20,648 nt of DNA from IMG/VR virus record IMGVR_UViG_3300022690_001100, positions 1 through 20,648 of that record. One strand, given 5' to 3'. The stretch's first letter is position 1. Each line of letters opens with the position of its first letter. This DNA comes from a virus. Shown one piece after another: positions 6,445 to 13,676 of this stretch. The position numbers were made by a program, and so were the translations under genes. The notes under the pieces were generated by a model. It was not told the DNA's origin and made no database searches. It worked only from the letters and a program-made list of their open reading frames with translations.

Positions 6445-6456
6445 ACCAAAAACAAG
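6445..6456 (+). promoter_or_regulatory. Diverged leader motif (ACCAAAAACAAG)
   Basis: Two-mismatch copy ending 4 nt before ATG 6461 and lying inside an operon, which argues that the motif acts in translation rather than as a promoter. Confidence 0.45.
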
Positions 6457-6460
6457 CATT

Positions 6461-6658
6461 ATGAAAACAAGGGAAGATTTAGAAAAGATGATTGAAGAGG
6501 CCGCTAAATTAGCAGAGGAAATTGAAGAAATTCCTATTGGGGCTGTATTGAGTGGTTTATTGGTATGTATGGCAGTAAACTCGGAAGATATATTGGCTTT
6601 GAGTACTATTGACATTTGCGAACGATTACATAAAGAAATAACATCAAAACTTAATTAA
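6461..6658 (+). CDS. Hypothetical protein (65 aa)
   Basis: Short helical protein with a strongly acidic/basic first third (MKTREDLEKMIEEAAKLAEE), a small hydrophobic middle (GAVLSGLLVCMAV) and a charged end. It may be a short coiled coil or a peripheral membrane peptide. No family recognised. It is probably co-transcribed with 6186-6443 and the MazG-like gene. Confidence 0.55.
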   Translation: MKTREDLEKMIEEAAKLAEEIEEIPIGAVLSGLLVCMAVNSEDILALSTIDICERLHKEITSKLN

Positions 6659-6748
6659 CACAATCCGGATCTTAAAACACTGGCTGACCCCAAAACACCC
6701 CCCGAAGTGTCCTATAGGTTAGCTGGTGTTTGTTTAAAATTAATCAAA

Positions 6749-7528
6749 ATGAAACATACTCAACAATGGTTTAAGAATCGAATAGGGAAAGTAGTTGTAA
6801 TTATTTCAAAAATATCAAATGGGTTTATTATTTTAGGTAATACAGAGTCAAATTATGAATCTCAAATTAACGATGGAAGTATTTTCTATGATGCGGCCCC
6901 AGAAATTTCTAAAGAAATCCTATTACCAATATGCGAGGTTGATCAAAACAATATGCCAGAAGGAATACATCCGGTTAAATTCTTTTATAATCCAGGTTCA
7001 TTTATCGAAGTAACCCAACCTGATCAACCCTACAATGATGAAAATCGTAAGGGGCCATCGGATAAGGTACAAATAATCAATATGATGCATGGTCACAACT
7101 TATACCTATGGCAGTTTTTGGGCTTCAGGTTTATGCTTTGCAATGAGAGTTATGAAGAAATGATAAATACAGGCGCAATTCCATTTGTAGATGGTGATAA
7201 ACGTTGGTTGGGAAGGGATAATACTAAAGATGTTGAAGTAATTTCAATGGAAAATCTTTATTTAGATATTGGTTCACAAGGCAAGAGAATATTTCCAGAT
7301 GCAGGACCAATAGACTGTCTTAATAAAATGAAAGATGAAGCTGATGAAGCAATTGAAGAACCTGATAATATTATAGAATATGCAGATTGTTTGATTGCTT
7401 TATTTCATGCAAGTTTTAAAGCAGGATTTACATATGGCGAATTAGAAAAAGCTGTATCTAAAAAGGTGAAAATTAATGAGAAAAGGAATTGGAAAAAGAA
7501 TTCTAATGGAACTTATTCACATGTTTAG
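6749..7528 (+). CDS. Protein with C-terminal MazG-like (DUF550-type) domain
   Basis: The last ~70 residues read EADEAIEEPDNIIEYADCLI then ALFHASFKAGFTYGELEKAV and end in KKVKINEKRNWKK. This is the helical, acidic pattern of MazG-like/DUF550 phage proteins, with E-x-x-E and E-Y-A-D metal-binding positions; that family hydrolyses (d)NTPs. The ~190 N-terminal residues are unrecognised. ATG 6749 is chosen (259 aa); the frame is open to 6659 and GTG 6707 is an alternative start. Nucleotide-pool control would fit beside replication genes. The exact substrate cannot be told. Confidence 0.6.
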   Translation: MKHTQQWFKNRIGKVVVIISKISNGFIILGNTESNYESQINDGSIFYDAAPEISKEILLPICEVDQNNMPEGIHPVKFFYNPGSFIEVTQPDQPYNDENRKGPSDKVQIINMMHGHNLYLWQFLGFRFMLCNESYEEMINTGAIPFVDGDKRWLGRDNTKDVEVISMENLYLDIGSQGKRIFPDAGPIDCLNKMKDEADEAIEEPDNIIEYADCLIALFHASFKAGFTYGELEKAVSKKVKINEKRNWKKNSNGTYSHV

Positions 7529-7530
7529 AT

Positions 7531-7725
7531 ATGAACTTATTTAACTGGTGGCAAAATATCGGAAAGGCATTCCTTGAAAGCAATGAAGTCAGGGAGGTTT
7601 ATTTAAATAACCAACTTGATTCCTATAAAGGAGTTGAAACTTTAATAACAAATTCACTAAAATTAAATATCGCTTTTACCAAGTTCAAAATTGAGATAAA
7701 TAAAGCATTTTTTAATTTGAAATAA
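7531..7725 (+). CDS. Hypothetical protein (64 aa)
   Basis: Starts 2 nt after the MazG-like stop and overlaps the next gene by one base (TAATG). The product has an aromatic, amphipathic start (MNLFNWWQNIGKAFLE) and a basic, hydrophobic C-terminal half. No recognised domain or clear membrane helix. Confidence 0.55.
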   Translation: MNLFNWWQNIGKAFLESNEVREVYLNNQLDSYKGVETLITNSLKLNIAFTKFKIEINKAFFNLK

Positions 7726-8078
7726 TGGCAGACAATTCCCAAAAACCCCGGTATAGTATAACACCCTTTTTCTTATCAGGTAGTTTAATAGATATGCATT
7801 ATAAAACACTAGAAAGTTTAGCACTTACCCAAGGTTTATCAGAACATTATCCAGAAAGATATAACGGTAAGGTGCCAAAAAAGGTTAGAATGGTTGATAC
7901 TGTTCATTCAGATTTACCTATTCTATCTTTTGAAATAGGAGAAGAGCCCTTAATTGCAATTATTGGTATGGAATATTATGTTACTGTTAATTGCCATGGT
8001 GCTGTAACTGCATTACTAAGTGATATGGAAAAACTTGGATTAAAACCAAGTGAATTTGAAGTAATTGAATTTCATTAA
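7725..8078 (+). CDS. Hypothetical protein (117 aa)
   Basis: Soluble alpha/beta protein with conserved-looking segments RYSITPFFLSGSLIDMHYKT and ILSFEIGEEPLIAIIG. No signal or membrane segment and no family I can name. It sits in the operon that ends at the terminator at 8280 and starts in a one-base overlap with the previous gene. Confidence 0.6.
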   Translation: MADNSQKPRYSITPFFLSGSLIDMHYKTLESLALTQGLSEHYPERYNGKVPKKVRMVDTVHSDLPILSFEIGEEPLIAIIGMEYYVTVNCHGAVTALLSDMEKLGLKPSEFEVIEFH

Positions 8079-8081
8079 ACC

Positions 8082-8234
8082 ATGATCATCCTTAACCCCA
8101 ACGAACTACCCAACCACCAAGAAGATTTTATTCAAAAGGATTTCTTAATCCAAACCGTTATAGGAACAATCCTAACCTTGATCTTCATCCCAGTAGCCCT
8201 AACATTATCAATTTACTTTTATTTCCGGCAATAG
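8082..8234 (+). CDS. Small single-pass membrane protein (50 aa)
   Basis: ATG 8082 begins 3 nt after the preceding stop and the frame ends at TAG 8232-8234. A polar N-terminal ~23 residues (NPNELPNHQEDFIQKDF) precede one strongly hydrophobic segment (TVIGTILTLIFIPVALTLSI, about residues 26-45) and a short aromatic tail. Last gene before the terminator. Function unknown. Confidence 0.5.
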   Translation: MIILNPNELPNHQEDFIQKDFLIQTVIGTILTLIFIPVALTLSIYFYFRQ

Positions 8235-8279
8235 GGTTGTATCTTTATCCATGGTTTAACATTTGATTCAATAATCCAG

Positions 8280-8311
8280 GCCTTGCAACTCGAACTTGCG
8301 GGGCTTTTTTT
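8280..8311 (+). terminator. Strong Rho-independent terminator
   Basis: GCCTTGCAA (8280-8288) pairs over 9 bp with TTGCGGGGC (8296-8304), with two G-U pairs and a 7-nt loop, followed by seven T. It separates the early operon from the tail genes. The rest of the gap 8235-8390 holds a TATCTTTA motif (8240-8247) and the next promoter. Confidence 0.85.
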
Positions 8312-8328
8312 ATCCAACCCCAACCAAA

Positions 8329-8360
8329 TTTGACAAAACCAAAAAAATAGGTTAATTTTA
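8329..8360 (+). promoter_or_regulatory. Bacteroidota-type promoter for the tail genes
   Basis: TTTG (8329-8332), a 20-nt spacer and TAATTTTA (8353-8360) fit TTTG-N20-TAnnTTTG except for the last base. It lies directly after the terminator and before the structural gene at 8391. Confidence 0.6.
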
Positions 8361-8390
8361 AAGCGCCCAGTAACCTCAATCCTATGAATT

Positions 8391-8831
8391 TTGTCAAAAT
8401 CAAACGACCACGAAACGGACTATCTCCTACTGATCTACAATAACACTGCCATTGCCAACATAGGAGATGCTTCGGGTATTCAACCATCAGCTGCAGCGGG
8501 CTCTTTATTTGTCTCACTTCATACAGCCGACCCGGGAGAAACAGGAAATCAATCAACCAATGAAGCTACTTACACCTCTTATGCCCGTGAAGCTGTTGTA
8601 AGATCCGGAGCAGGTTGGACTATAACCGGTAACAATGCTTCAAATACCGCCCTAATCACCTTCGCCCAAGCCACAGGTGGATCCGAAACAATAACCTTTT
8701 TTGGTATAGGTTATGAATTAGCAGGAGGAACCAAGTTAATAGGCTCAGGAGCCTTGACCGCATCATTAGCAGTCTCAAACGGTATAACCCCTGAGTTCGC
8801 AATTGGTGCTGCAGACCATTTCGAGGATTAA
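8391..8831 (+). CDS. Phage tail or fiber-type structural protein, 'HTADPG' family
   Basis: The product has a pattern common in tailed-phage structural proteins: SKSNDHETDYLLLIYNNTAI, then SLFVSLHTADPG (about residues 38-49), YTSYAREAVVR, GWTITGNNASNTALITF and a C-terminal GALTASLAVSNGITPEFAIG. The start is TTG 8391: a TGA lies two codons upstream in frame, and the family-typical N-terminus begins exactly here. A nearby ATG at 8384 is in another frame and gives only 19 residues. First gene after the 8329-8360 promoter and followed by two more structural-type genes. Confidence 0.75.
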   Translation: MSKSNDHETDYLLLIYNNTAIANIGDASGIQPSAAAGSLFVSLHTADPGETGNQSTNEATYTSYAREAVVRSGAGWTITGNNASNTALITFAQATGGSETITFFGIGYELAGGTKLIGSGALTASLAVSNGITPEFAIGAADHFED

Positions 8832-8843
8832 AATGCCTACCCT

Positions 8844-9254
8844 ATGCCTGATAAGTCCGTATACATCGGGGAGACCCTCAAAGGATGGATAGCATGGTGC
8901 GTTAATACTGATCAGTCAAGCTACGCAGCCGCTTCGGATCCCACCAATTTTGTAAGAAACAGCGGTGTTCTCGATATCGTAACCTACAGATCTGATGAAT
9001 ACAACTGGGAAGACCTCCCCAAATTCGGTATATTATGCATTAAAAAGTTTACACTAGATGCCCAGTCCAATACCAAGCCCCCCGAAGTCCACAATGGGTA
9101 TAACCAGTACTGCCCTTACAATGAAGTCTCTGACCTTGCAGATATAACCAACCATATCAAATGGGGCATAATGTTAGATAATTCCCAGGAGTTTGATGAT
9201 GTTTATTTTACTGCAAAAAACGATACTGCCGTAGTACTTACAATGCTAGATTAA
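8844..9254 (+). CDS. Hypothetical structural-type protein (136 aa)
   Basis: It lies 12 nt after the HTADPG-family gene and overlaps the repeat-rich fiber gene by one base (TAATG). Aromatic- and Asp/Asn-rich beta-type sequence with CVNTDQSSYAAASDPTNFV near the start, three cysteines and no signal peptide. An ATG at 8833 is out of frame, so 8844 is the start. Its position between two tail-type genes suggests a tail or fiber component; no family is recognised. Confidence 0.6.
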   Translation: MPDKSVYIGETLKGWIAWCVNTDQSSYAAASDPTNFVRNSGVLDIVTYRSDEYNWEDLPKFGILCIKKFTLDAQSNTKPPEVHNGYNQYCPYNEVSDLADITNHIKWGIMLDNSQEFDDVYFTAKNDTAVVLTMLD

Positions 9255-10918
9255 TGGCAACAACCTATATTCCCAAAGGTGCTAATGCTCATGTTTCTCC
9301 CTTTGCTGATGGTAACAGGGAAATGTCTGTTGGTACAGAAACTGCTGGAAGTTTTCTTGTTTCTCCTGTTAATGGTGGTGGATTTCAATTTCATGGATAT
9401 ATAACAGTACCAAACGTACCTAATTCAAATGCATGGGAGACATTAAATAACCAAACTTTAGAATTAGAAGTTACTTCAGCTGACAGCGATATACATGCCA
9501 GGGTAAGAATAGTGAGACTGGATTCTGCAGGAACCATAATACAAAATGGCGGTTTTACATCTACGCAATCTTGTGCAGCGTCCCGGGTATTCTTACCGGA
9601 CATTTTTTCATGGGAACCCGAGGAGGCTTGCGGTAATTTACTGGCTGTTGAAATTGAATTTGAGAACAGGGCTGCACATGGTGTCCATAGTGTTTCAATA
9701 GGATTAGGAACAACAGCAAACGAGTATATAAGTGATGTAACAGAAGGAACCGGATGCACCGGAACTTCCCCGATAACAGGAGCGATAAACGGGGCATCAA
9801 CTTTAACCGGAACCATTTCGGCTACTGTTGCCATTTCAGGAGCGATCAACGGACTATCTACTTTCACAGCTACGGGTGCATCAAAAGGATTTATATCGGG
9901 AGCTATTAACGGAGCTTCTACTATATCAGCCGCAATACAAGCCACAGGAGAATTAAGCGGGGCTATTAATGGCACATCAACCTTAACCGGCACAATATTA
10001 GCCCAAGGAGAATTATCAGGAGCCATTAACGGGCTATCAACTCTTACCGGTACTTTATTAGCCAATGGGGAACTATCAGGATCGATAAACGGCCTTTCTA
10101 CCTTTACCGGTTTCTTACAGGCTGTTATTCCTATCAGCGGGGCTATAAATGGTCTATCCACATTTACCGGAACCTTGCAGGCTATTGGAGACGTAGCAGG
10201 GGCAATAAACGGGTTATCTACTTTCACGGCCACACCATCAGGAATTGGCCAATTGTCGGGCACCATTAATGGATCATCTGTATTAACGGCTGTTATTTCA
10301 GCCAAGGGTGATTTGTCGGGCGCGATCACCGGACTTTCTACACTCACTGCAACAGGTGATTTAAAAGGATTTGTTTCAGGTGCCATCAATGGAACTTCAA
10401 CTTTAACCGGTACCATACTAGCTAAAGGTGATTTGTCGGGCATTATCACCGGACTTTCAACATTCACAGGTGCAGTTATTGATAAAGGTTCATTAGTTGG
10501 AGCTATTAATGGTTTATCCACCTTAACAGGTACACTCCAGGCTATTGGTGTTTTATCGGGCTCCATTAACGGGGTTAGTAGTTTCACGGCTATTATCATA
10601 GGAATAGGGCCCTTATCAGGAGCCATTAACGGATCAACTATTATTACAGCCAGCGGGGTTTCAAAAGGTTTTATCAATGGGGCTATTAACGGGAATTCAA
10701 CATTTACGGCAATCTTGTTTGCTACAGCTGGGATCGAGGGAGCAATTAACGGGGTAGGTACTTTCACCGGTACCCTTACTGTAGGGCTTCCTTTCTTGAA
10801 TCAAGTACTTTTGAGGACTTCTTTAACTGATACGATTGTACTTGAATCGGGGTTAACTGATACTATAATACTCCGCACAGAGATTGAAAAAGTAGTCCTT
10901 GAAACTTCCATAGCTTAG
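9254..10918 (+). CDS. Repeat-rich phage fiber protein (554 aa)
   Basis: An N-terminal beta-rich domain (~1-174) with TETAGSFLVSPVNGGGFQFH and ARVRIVRLDSAGTI is followed by seventeen 20-residue repeats with consensus SGAINGLSTLTGTLxAxGxL (residues ~175-514). A short tail contains SLTDTIVLESGLTDTIILRT. Gly/Asn turns and alternating Ser/Thr/hydrophobic residues suggest a beta-stranded fibrous shaft, as in phage tail fibers. The last gene of this tail block; 128 nt of structured non-coding DNA follows. The large open frame on the opposite strand is a product of the repeat. Confidence 0.75.
   Translation: MATTYIPKGANAHVSPFADGNREMSVGTETAGSFLVSPVNGGGFQFHGYITVPNVPNSNAWETLNNQTLELEVTSADSDIHARVRIVRLDSAGTIIQNGGFTSTQSCAASRVFLPDIFSWEPEEACGNLLAVEIEFENRAAHGVHSVSIGLGTTANEYISDVTEGTGCTGTSPITGAINGASTLTGTISATVAISGAINGLSTFTATGASKGFISGAINGASTISAAIQATGELSGAINGTSTLTGTILAQGELSGAINGLSTLTGTLLANGELSGSINGLSTFTGFLQAVIPISGAINGLSTFTGTLQAIGDVAGAINGLSTFTATPSGIGQLSGTINGSSVLTAVISAKGDLSGAITGLSTLTATGDLKGFVSGAINGTSTLTGTILAKGDLSGIITGLSTFTGAVIDKGSLVGAINGLSTLTGTLQAIGVLSGSINGVSSFTAIIIGIGPLSGAINGSTIITASGVSKGFINGAINGNSTFTAILFATAGIEGAINGVGTFTGTLTVGLPFLNQVLLRTSLTDTIVLESGLTDTIILRTEIEKVVLETSIA
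9776..10795 (+). repeat. Seventeen tandem 60-bp coding repeats
   Basis: From 9776 (codon 175 of the fiber gene) the pattern [A/S]GAINGxSTxTG recurs every 60 bp for seventeen units without a length change. Units differ by synonymous and non-synonymous substitutions. Some longer-range similarities, such as ATGASKGFI, ATGDLKGFV and ASGVSKGFI in units 2, 10 and 15, hint at block duplications. Confidence 0.95.
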
Positions 10919-10940
10919 TAAGATTTCGTATCTTAGCATA

Positions 10941-11029
10941 GCACAAACACCAAATTCCAAAGAAATTTAATCATTCATTTGCGCCTGTTGTGATCTCACC
11001 TTTAGGTGTTTGTGCAAACACAATAGGCG
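10941..11029 (+). promoter_or_regulatory. Structured leader with mutually exclusive hairpins before yopX
   Basis: CGCCTGTTGTG (10982-10992) pairs over 11 bp (one G-U) with CACAATAGGCG (11019-11029), enclosing CACC-TTTA-GGTG (10997-11008). A competing 11-bp pairing joins GCACAAACACC (10941-10951) to GGTGTTTGTGC (11005-11015). The two cannot form together. No T-run follows. The gap 10919-11046 also carries TTTCGTATCTTAGC (10924-10937), a possible promoter. Attenuator, operator or RNA-stability element are all possible. Confidence 0.5.
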
Positions 11030-11046
11030 AGCCAAATAACGCTTTT

Positions 11047-11427
11047 ATGAAAAACAAATACAGAGCTAAAAGAAAACTAAATGGGGACTGGGTTTATGGA
11101 AGTCTCATTTATATTGGTAATGATTGGTGTCAAATTGTACCAACAGGTACCGAATACGATGAAATAGATATTCGGAAAACGCGGGTGATAACCCACACCA
11201 TAGGCCAACATATAGGATTAGATTACATTGATTTATATGAAGGTGATATTATGGATGATGGAAATGGAAATCTAGCAGTTATTGAATATGATAATGATGA
11301 TGATTCAGGCACTAGGTTCTGGCCAAAGTTTCTTGATCCTGATTGTGAATCTTGGGAAAAACAAAGATGGTCAGAATTAACAAAGGTTGGAAATATTCAT
11401 GATAACCTTGAATTACTAAACAAATGA
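11047..11427 (+). CDS. YopX family protein (126 aa)
   Basis: KYRAKRKLNGDWVYGSLIY at the start, VITHTIGQHIGLDYIDLYEG then DIM in the middle and VGNIHDNLELL at the end are the YopX (PF09643) signature. These proteins are widespread in phages and prophages; their biochemical role is unknown. ATG 11047 is preferred because the family starts with (M)xxKYRA; a longer in-frame GTG at 10990 would place 19 extra residues over the hairpin. The stop overlaps the HNH gene start (ATGA). Confidence 0.85.
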   Translation: MKNKYRAKRKLNGDWVYGSLIYIGNDWCQIVPTGTEYDEIDIRKTRVITHTIGQHIGLDYIDLYEGDIMDDGNGNLAVIEYDNDDDSGTRFWPKFLDPDCESWEKQRWSELTKVGNIHDNLELLNK

Positions 11428-11993
11428 ACACCCAATTAACAATAGAATTTGCTAAAACCAAAAATAAAACCGAAATTTGGAAGGATATTGTAGGATATGA
11501 GGGTTATTATCAGGTTAGTAATTATGGTCGTATAAGAACACTTGACAAAATATCCAAAAACAGATGGGGTGAATATTTAAAGAGGGGTAAAATGCGTAAA
11601 TTGTACCTAACCAAACATGGTTACGTACAAATGGATTTAAGCAAATTTGGAAGAAAAAAATCATTTAAAGTTCATAGATTATTAGCCATTGCATTTATTC
11701 CTAATCCTGAAAATAAAAGATGTGTTAATCACATTGATGGAAATAAAACAAATAATCATATTGACAATTTGGAGTGGGTTACTGATTCAGAAAATGTTAT
11801 TCATGGGTTTAAAATAGGATTAATTACTAGGCCTTTGGGTCAAGATCATCATGGTTCTAAATTAACCGACAAAGATGTTTTGTATATTAGGTCAGAAAAA
11901 AGTATTTCAAATGTCGAGATAGCTAAAAAATATGGATTATGCAGAAGTACTATTATCAAAATAAAATCAAGAATACTATGGTCACATATTTAA
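11424..11993 (+). CDS. Free-standing HNH homing endonuclease (NUMOD4-HNH)
   Basis: Domains: NUMOD4 at ~18-60 (IWKDIVGYEGYYQVSNYGRI), an HNH core at ~84-118 (VHRLLAIAF, then VNHIDGNKTNNHIDNLEW) and a C-terminal helix-turn-helix at ~145-182 (SKLTDKDVLYIRS, SNVEIAKKYGLCRSTIIKIK) that would read DNA. Such enzymes cut or nick a specific site and spread their own gene by repair. The gene overlaps yopX by ATGA and lies 10 nt before the next gene, typical of intergenic insertion in phage. It is unrelated in sequence to the HNH nested in the terminase intein. Confidence 0.9.
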   Translation: MNTQLTIEFAKTKNKTEIWKDIVGYEGYYQVSNYGRIRTLDKISKNRWGEYLKRGKMRKLYLTKHGYVQMDLSKFGRKKSFKVHRLLAIAFIPNPENKRCVNHIDGNKTNNHIDNLEWVTDSENVIHGFKIGLITRPLGQDHHGSKLTDKDVLYIRSEKSISNVEIAKKYGLCRSTIIKIKSRILWSHI

Positions 11994-12003
11994 ATGAAAA
12001 ATT

Positions 12004-12297
12004 ATGGCATTAGGAACGGTACTTATTAGAGGTGATGTTGGCGTAAAAATTCGTATAGACATCCGCGAGGATATGACCGTAGCAACTAATCTTATCTTAG
12101 AAGTAGAAACTCCTGAATCACGACCCTTAAGAGAATGGATCCCAACGGCTAACGGGAACTTCTTAGAATACACCACCCTAGACGGTGATATTTCAGAAAA
12201 GGGCGTTTACAAAGTCTCACCAATCATAACAAAAGGCGCTTTCGATGGCCGCGCCCTTCCTGTCTTTTTTGAAGTAATAGACAAATTCAAACCTTAA
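12004..12297 (+). CDS. Small beta-rich phage structural-type protein (97 aa)
   Basis: MALGTVLIRGDVGVKIRIDI, then REDMTVATNLILEV, EWIPTANGNFLEYTTLDGDI and KGVYKVSPI form a beta-sandwich-like pattern seen in small tail or baseplate-associated proteins. The family resemblance is from memory and not certain. It lies after the HNH gene with a 10-nt gap. The 90-nt gap that follows carries a promoter-like site and a palindrome. Confidence 0.55.
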   Translation: MALGTVLIRGDVGVKIRIDIREDMTVATNLILEVETPESRPLREWIPTANGNFLEYTTLDGDISEKGVYKVSPIITKGAFDGRALPVFFEVIDKFKP

Positions 12298-12299
12298 TT

Positions 12300-12331
12300 T
12301 TACTCTAAAGACCAAAGTTTTCGTATCTTAG
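12300..12331 (+). promoter_or_regulatory. Possible promoter (TATCTTAG -7 box)
   Basis: TATCTTAG (12324-12331) lies inside TTTCGTATCTTAGC (12319-12332), a 14-mer also found at 10924-10937. T-rich bases (12298-12301) lie ~22 nt upstream. The palindrome at 12337-12351 would sit around the transcription start. Confidence 0.35.
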
Positions 12332-12336
12332 CTTGA

Positions 12337-12351
12337 TTAACTTAATGTTAA
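12337..12351. promoter_or_regulatory. Palindrome TTAACTTAATGTTAA, copy 1 (operator candidate)
   Basis: TTAAC and GTTAA are inverted arms around a 5-nt centre. The same 16-mer (with a leading A) occurs at 17561-17576, also beside a promoter-like site. Confidence 0.45.
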
Positions 12352-12387
12352 ATCAAAATTGATTACTTCTTTAAAAGCTGTTGCACT

Positions 12388-12789
12388 ATGCCATTATATA
12401 TCATAATTCCTTATTCAATAATTTCCATAGTAATACTATATTATTCTTTGATTTTGGTTGATAAAATTCTTAATCCAGAAAAAATAAAACCGATGACCCG
12501 GACCGACCTAGAACAAGCTTTGTCCCAAATAGGCTGGAAGATCAATAAATCTGTTGACGGCCAGAATGATTGGCTGATCAATGATAAGAACCAAACGACC
12601 AAGATTAAGATAATTGCTAATCATTTTCACATTGGCAAAGGATGTTTATTTGGTAAAGATGGTATTGGTGATATATTGATTTCATTTGAAAATTGTGATT
12701 TAGATACCTTTAAAATAAAAGATATTGTTACTGTGTGGATAAAGGGGATTAATTCATTTATAAAATTAGAACGAATCGAACCCCCATGA
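12388..12789 (+). CDS. N-terminally anchored membrane protein (133 aa)
   Basis: Residues ~3-24 (LYIIIPYSIISIVILYYSLI) form one membrane helix. A ~100-residue soluble part follows with TRTDLEQALSQIGWKINKSV and beta-strand patterns. ATG 12388 lies 56 nt after the candidate promoter. A perfect DnaA-box sequence (TGTGGATAA, 12734-12742) falls within codons for V-W-I-K and may be chance. Overlaps the next gene by ATGA. Function unknown. Confidence 0.6.
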   Translation: MPLYIIIPYSIISIVILYYSLILVDKILNPEKIKPMTRTDLEQALSQIGWKINKSVDGQNDWLINDKNQTTKIKIIANHFHIGKGCLFGKDGIGDILISFENCDLDTFKIKDIVTVWIKGINSFIKLERIEPP

Positions 12790-13049
12790 GCAAAGACAAA
12801 CCCAAAACATCCCGGATAAGCGGCCAAGTGACATTTAACCACATCACCGGAAAGGCTGTTGGTAAAGCCGGAAGGGAAATCCAATTCCTAAGAGCTTTTT
12901 TAATCATGGAATACATGACAACAAAAGAGTTTTCACCTGGAGATTCGACCCGGAATGAATTAATAATCCGCCATGCTATAGAGTACGCTGATAATTGTTT
13001 GAAGTCACCTGATTATGTGAAGAAAATTAAGAAGGGATTATATTTGTAA
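12786..13049 (+). CDS. Hypothetical protein (87 aa)
   Basis: Basic N-terminus (MSKDKPKTSRISGQVTF) and a helical C-terminal part (ELIIRHAIEYADNCLKSPDY). It overlaps its neighbours at both ends (ATGA at the start, TAATG at the end), which couples it to the terminase-small-subunit candidate. A DNA-binding or packaging accessory role is possible from position alone. Confidence 0.6.
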   Translation: MSKDKPKTSRISGQVTFNHITGKAVGKAGREIQFLRAFLIMEYMTTKEFSPGDSTRNELIIRHAIEYADNCLKSPDYVKKIKKGLYL

Positions 13050-13447
13050 TGCCAACAAAAAAAGTAGATAAAAGTAGTACAAATCCATCCACCGAAAAGG
13101 ATCGTAACAAGACATGGACTGAAAATCATCTTGCTATTAAAAACGCCTATTTGGATTTGGTTAAAGAAAACAAGAAAGCCCCTACGATTAGGGAGGTAGC
13201 CGCCAAATCAGGACTATCCAATTTAACAATCCAAAGACATATAAACGAATTAAAGTTTGAGCCATCTATGATGGTAGAACGAGTCTTAACAAAGGAAGTT
13301 GTTTTATCCTTATTCCAGGCAACCCAAAAGAAAAGTGTCCGAGCCATTGAAGCATGGTTCAGAGTGATAGAAGGGCATTCAGATAAGATAGAAGTTAAGC
13401 ACCAAGTCATTACCGTTAGCGTTCAGGAACCAAAAAAGGAAGCATAG
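13049..13447 (+). CDS. Probable terminase small subunit (132 aa)
   Basis: A Lys/Thr-rich N-terminus is followed by a helix-turn-helix, APTIREVAAKSGLSNLTIQR (residues 44-63), and a helical region ending in a beta-like KHQVITVSVQEP. Small terminase subunits have an N-terminal HTH that binds the packaging site and a helical oligomerisation part, and are usually encoded shortly upstream of the large subunit, here 1.7 kb away in the same operon. No diagnostic signature is present, so a different HTH regulator is possible. Confidence 0.5.
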   Translation: MPTKKVDKSSTNPSTEKDRNKTWTENHLAIKNAYLDLVKENKKAPTIREVAAKSGLSNLTIQRHINELKFEPSMMVERVLTKEVVLSLFQATQKKSVRAIEAWFRVIEGHSDKIEVKHQVITVSVQEPKKEA

Positions 13448-13454
13448 TTAAATT

Positions 13455-13676
13455 ATGGAATGGATAGATATAAATGACAGCTTGCCCGAAAAAGGTATTA
13501 AGGTTTTAGGGTTTAGTAATGATGCAGGAGAAACATGGATGTCGATAATTATACACGACCCTTATGCTGCTTATGATGGAACAGAGGTTATATTTCAGAA
13601 TGATGAGCCAAGAGTAAGTAATATAAGTGTAACACATTGGATGCCGTTACCTGAACCACCAAAAAAGGAAGGATGA
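13455..13676 (+). CDS. DUF551 domain protein (73 aa)
   Basis: MEWIDINDSLPEKGIKVLGF at the start and VTHWMPLPEPPKKEG at the end are the two hallmark segments of DUF551, a small phage/prophage family of unknown function. It occupies nearly the whole protein. ATGA overlap with the next gene. Confidence 0.85.
   Translation: MEWIDINDSLPEKGIKVLGFSNDAGETWMSIIIHDPYAAYDGTEVIFQNDEPRVSNISVTHWMPLPEPPKKEG

Noticed and set aside
8384-8445. Possible frameshift at the start of the HTADPG-family structural gene, with ATG 8384 in another frame
   Set aside because: The TTG 8391 frame already gives the family-typical start SKSNDHETDYLLLIYNNTA; the ATG frame gives only 19 residues, so no shift is needed.
9391-10767. 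Large open frame on the minus strand (458 codons) opposite the fiber gene
   Set aside because: It is produced by the 60-bp repeat, which lacks minus-strand stops in that phase. The predicted protein is a low-complexity P/V/I/A repeat with no start context.
9776-10795. CRISPR-like array in the repeat region
   Set aside because: The units are diverged coding repeats with no unique spacers, in frame with one protein; no cas genes are present. The same holds for 18595-18679.
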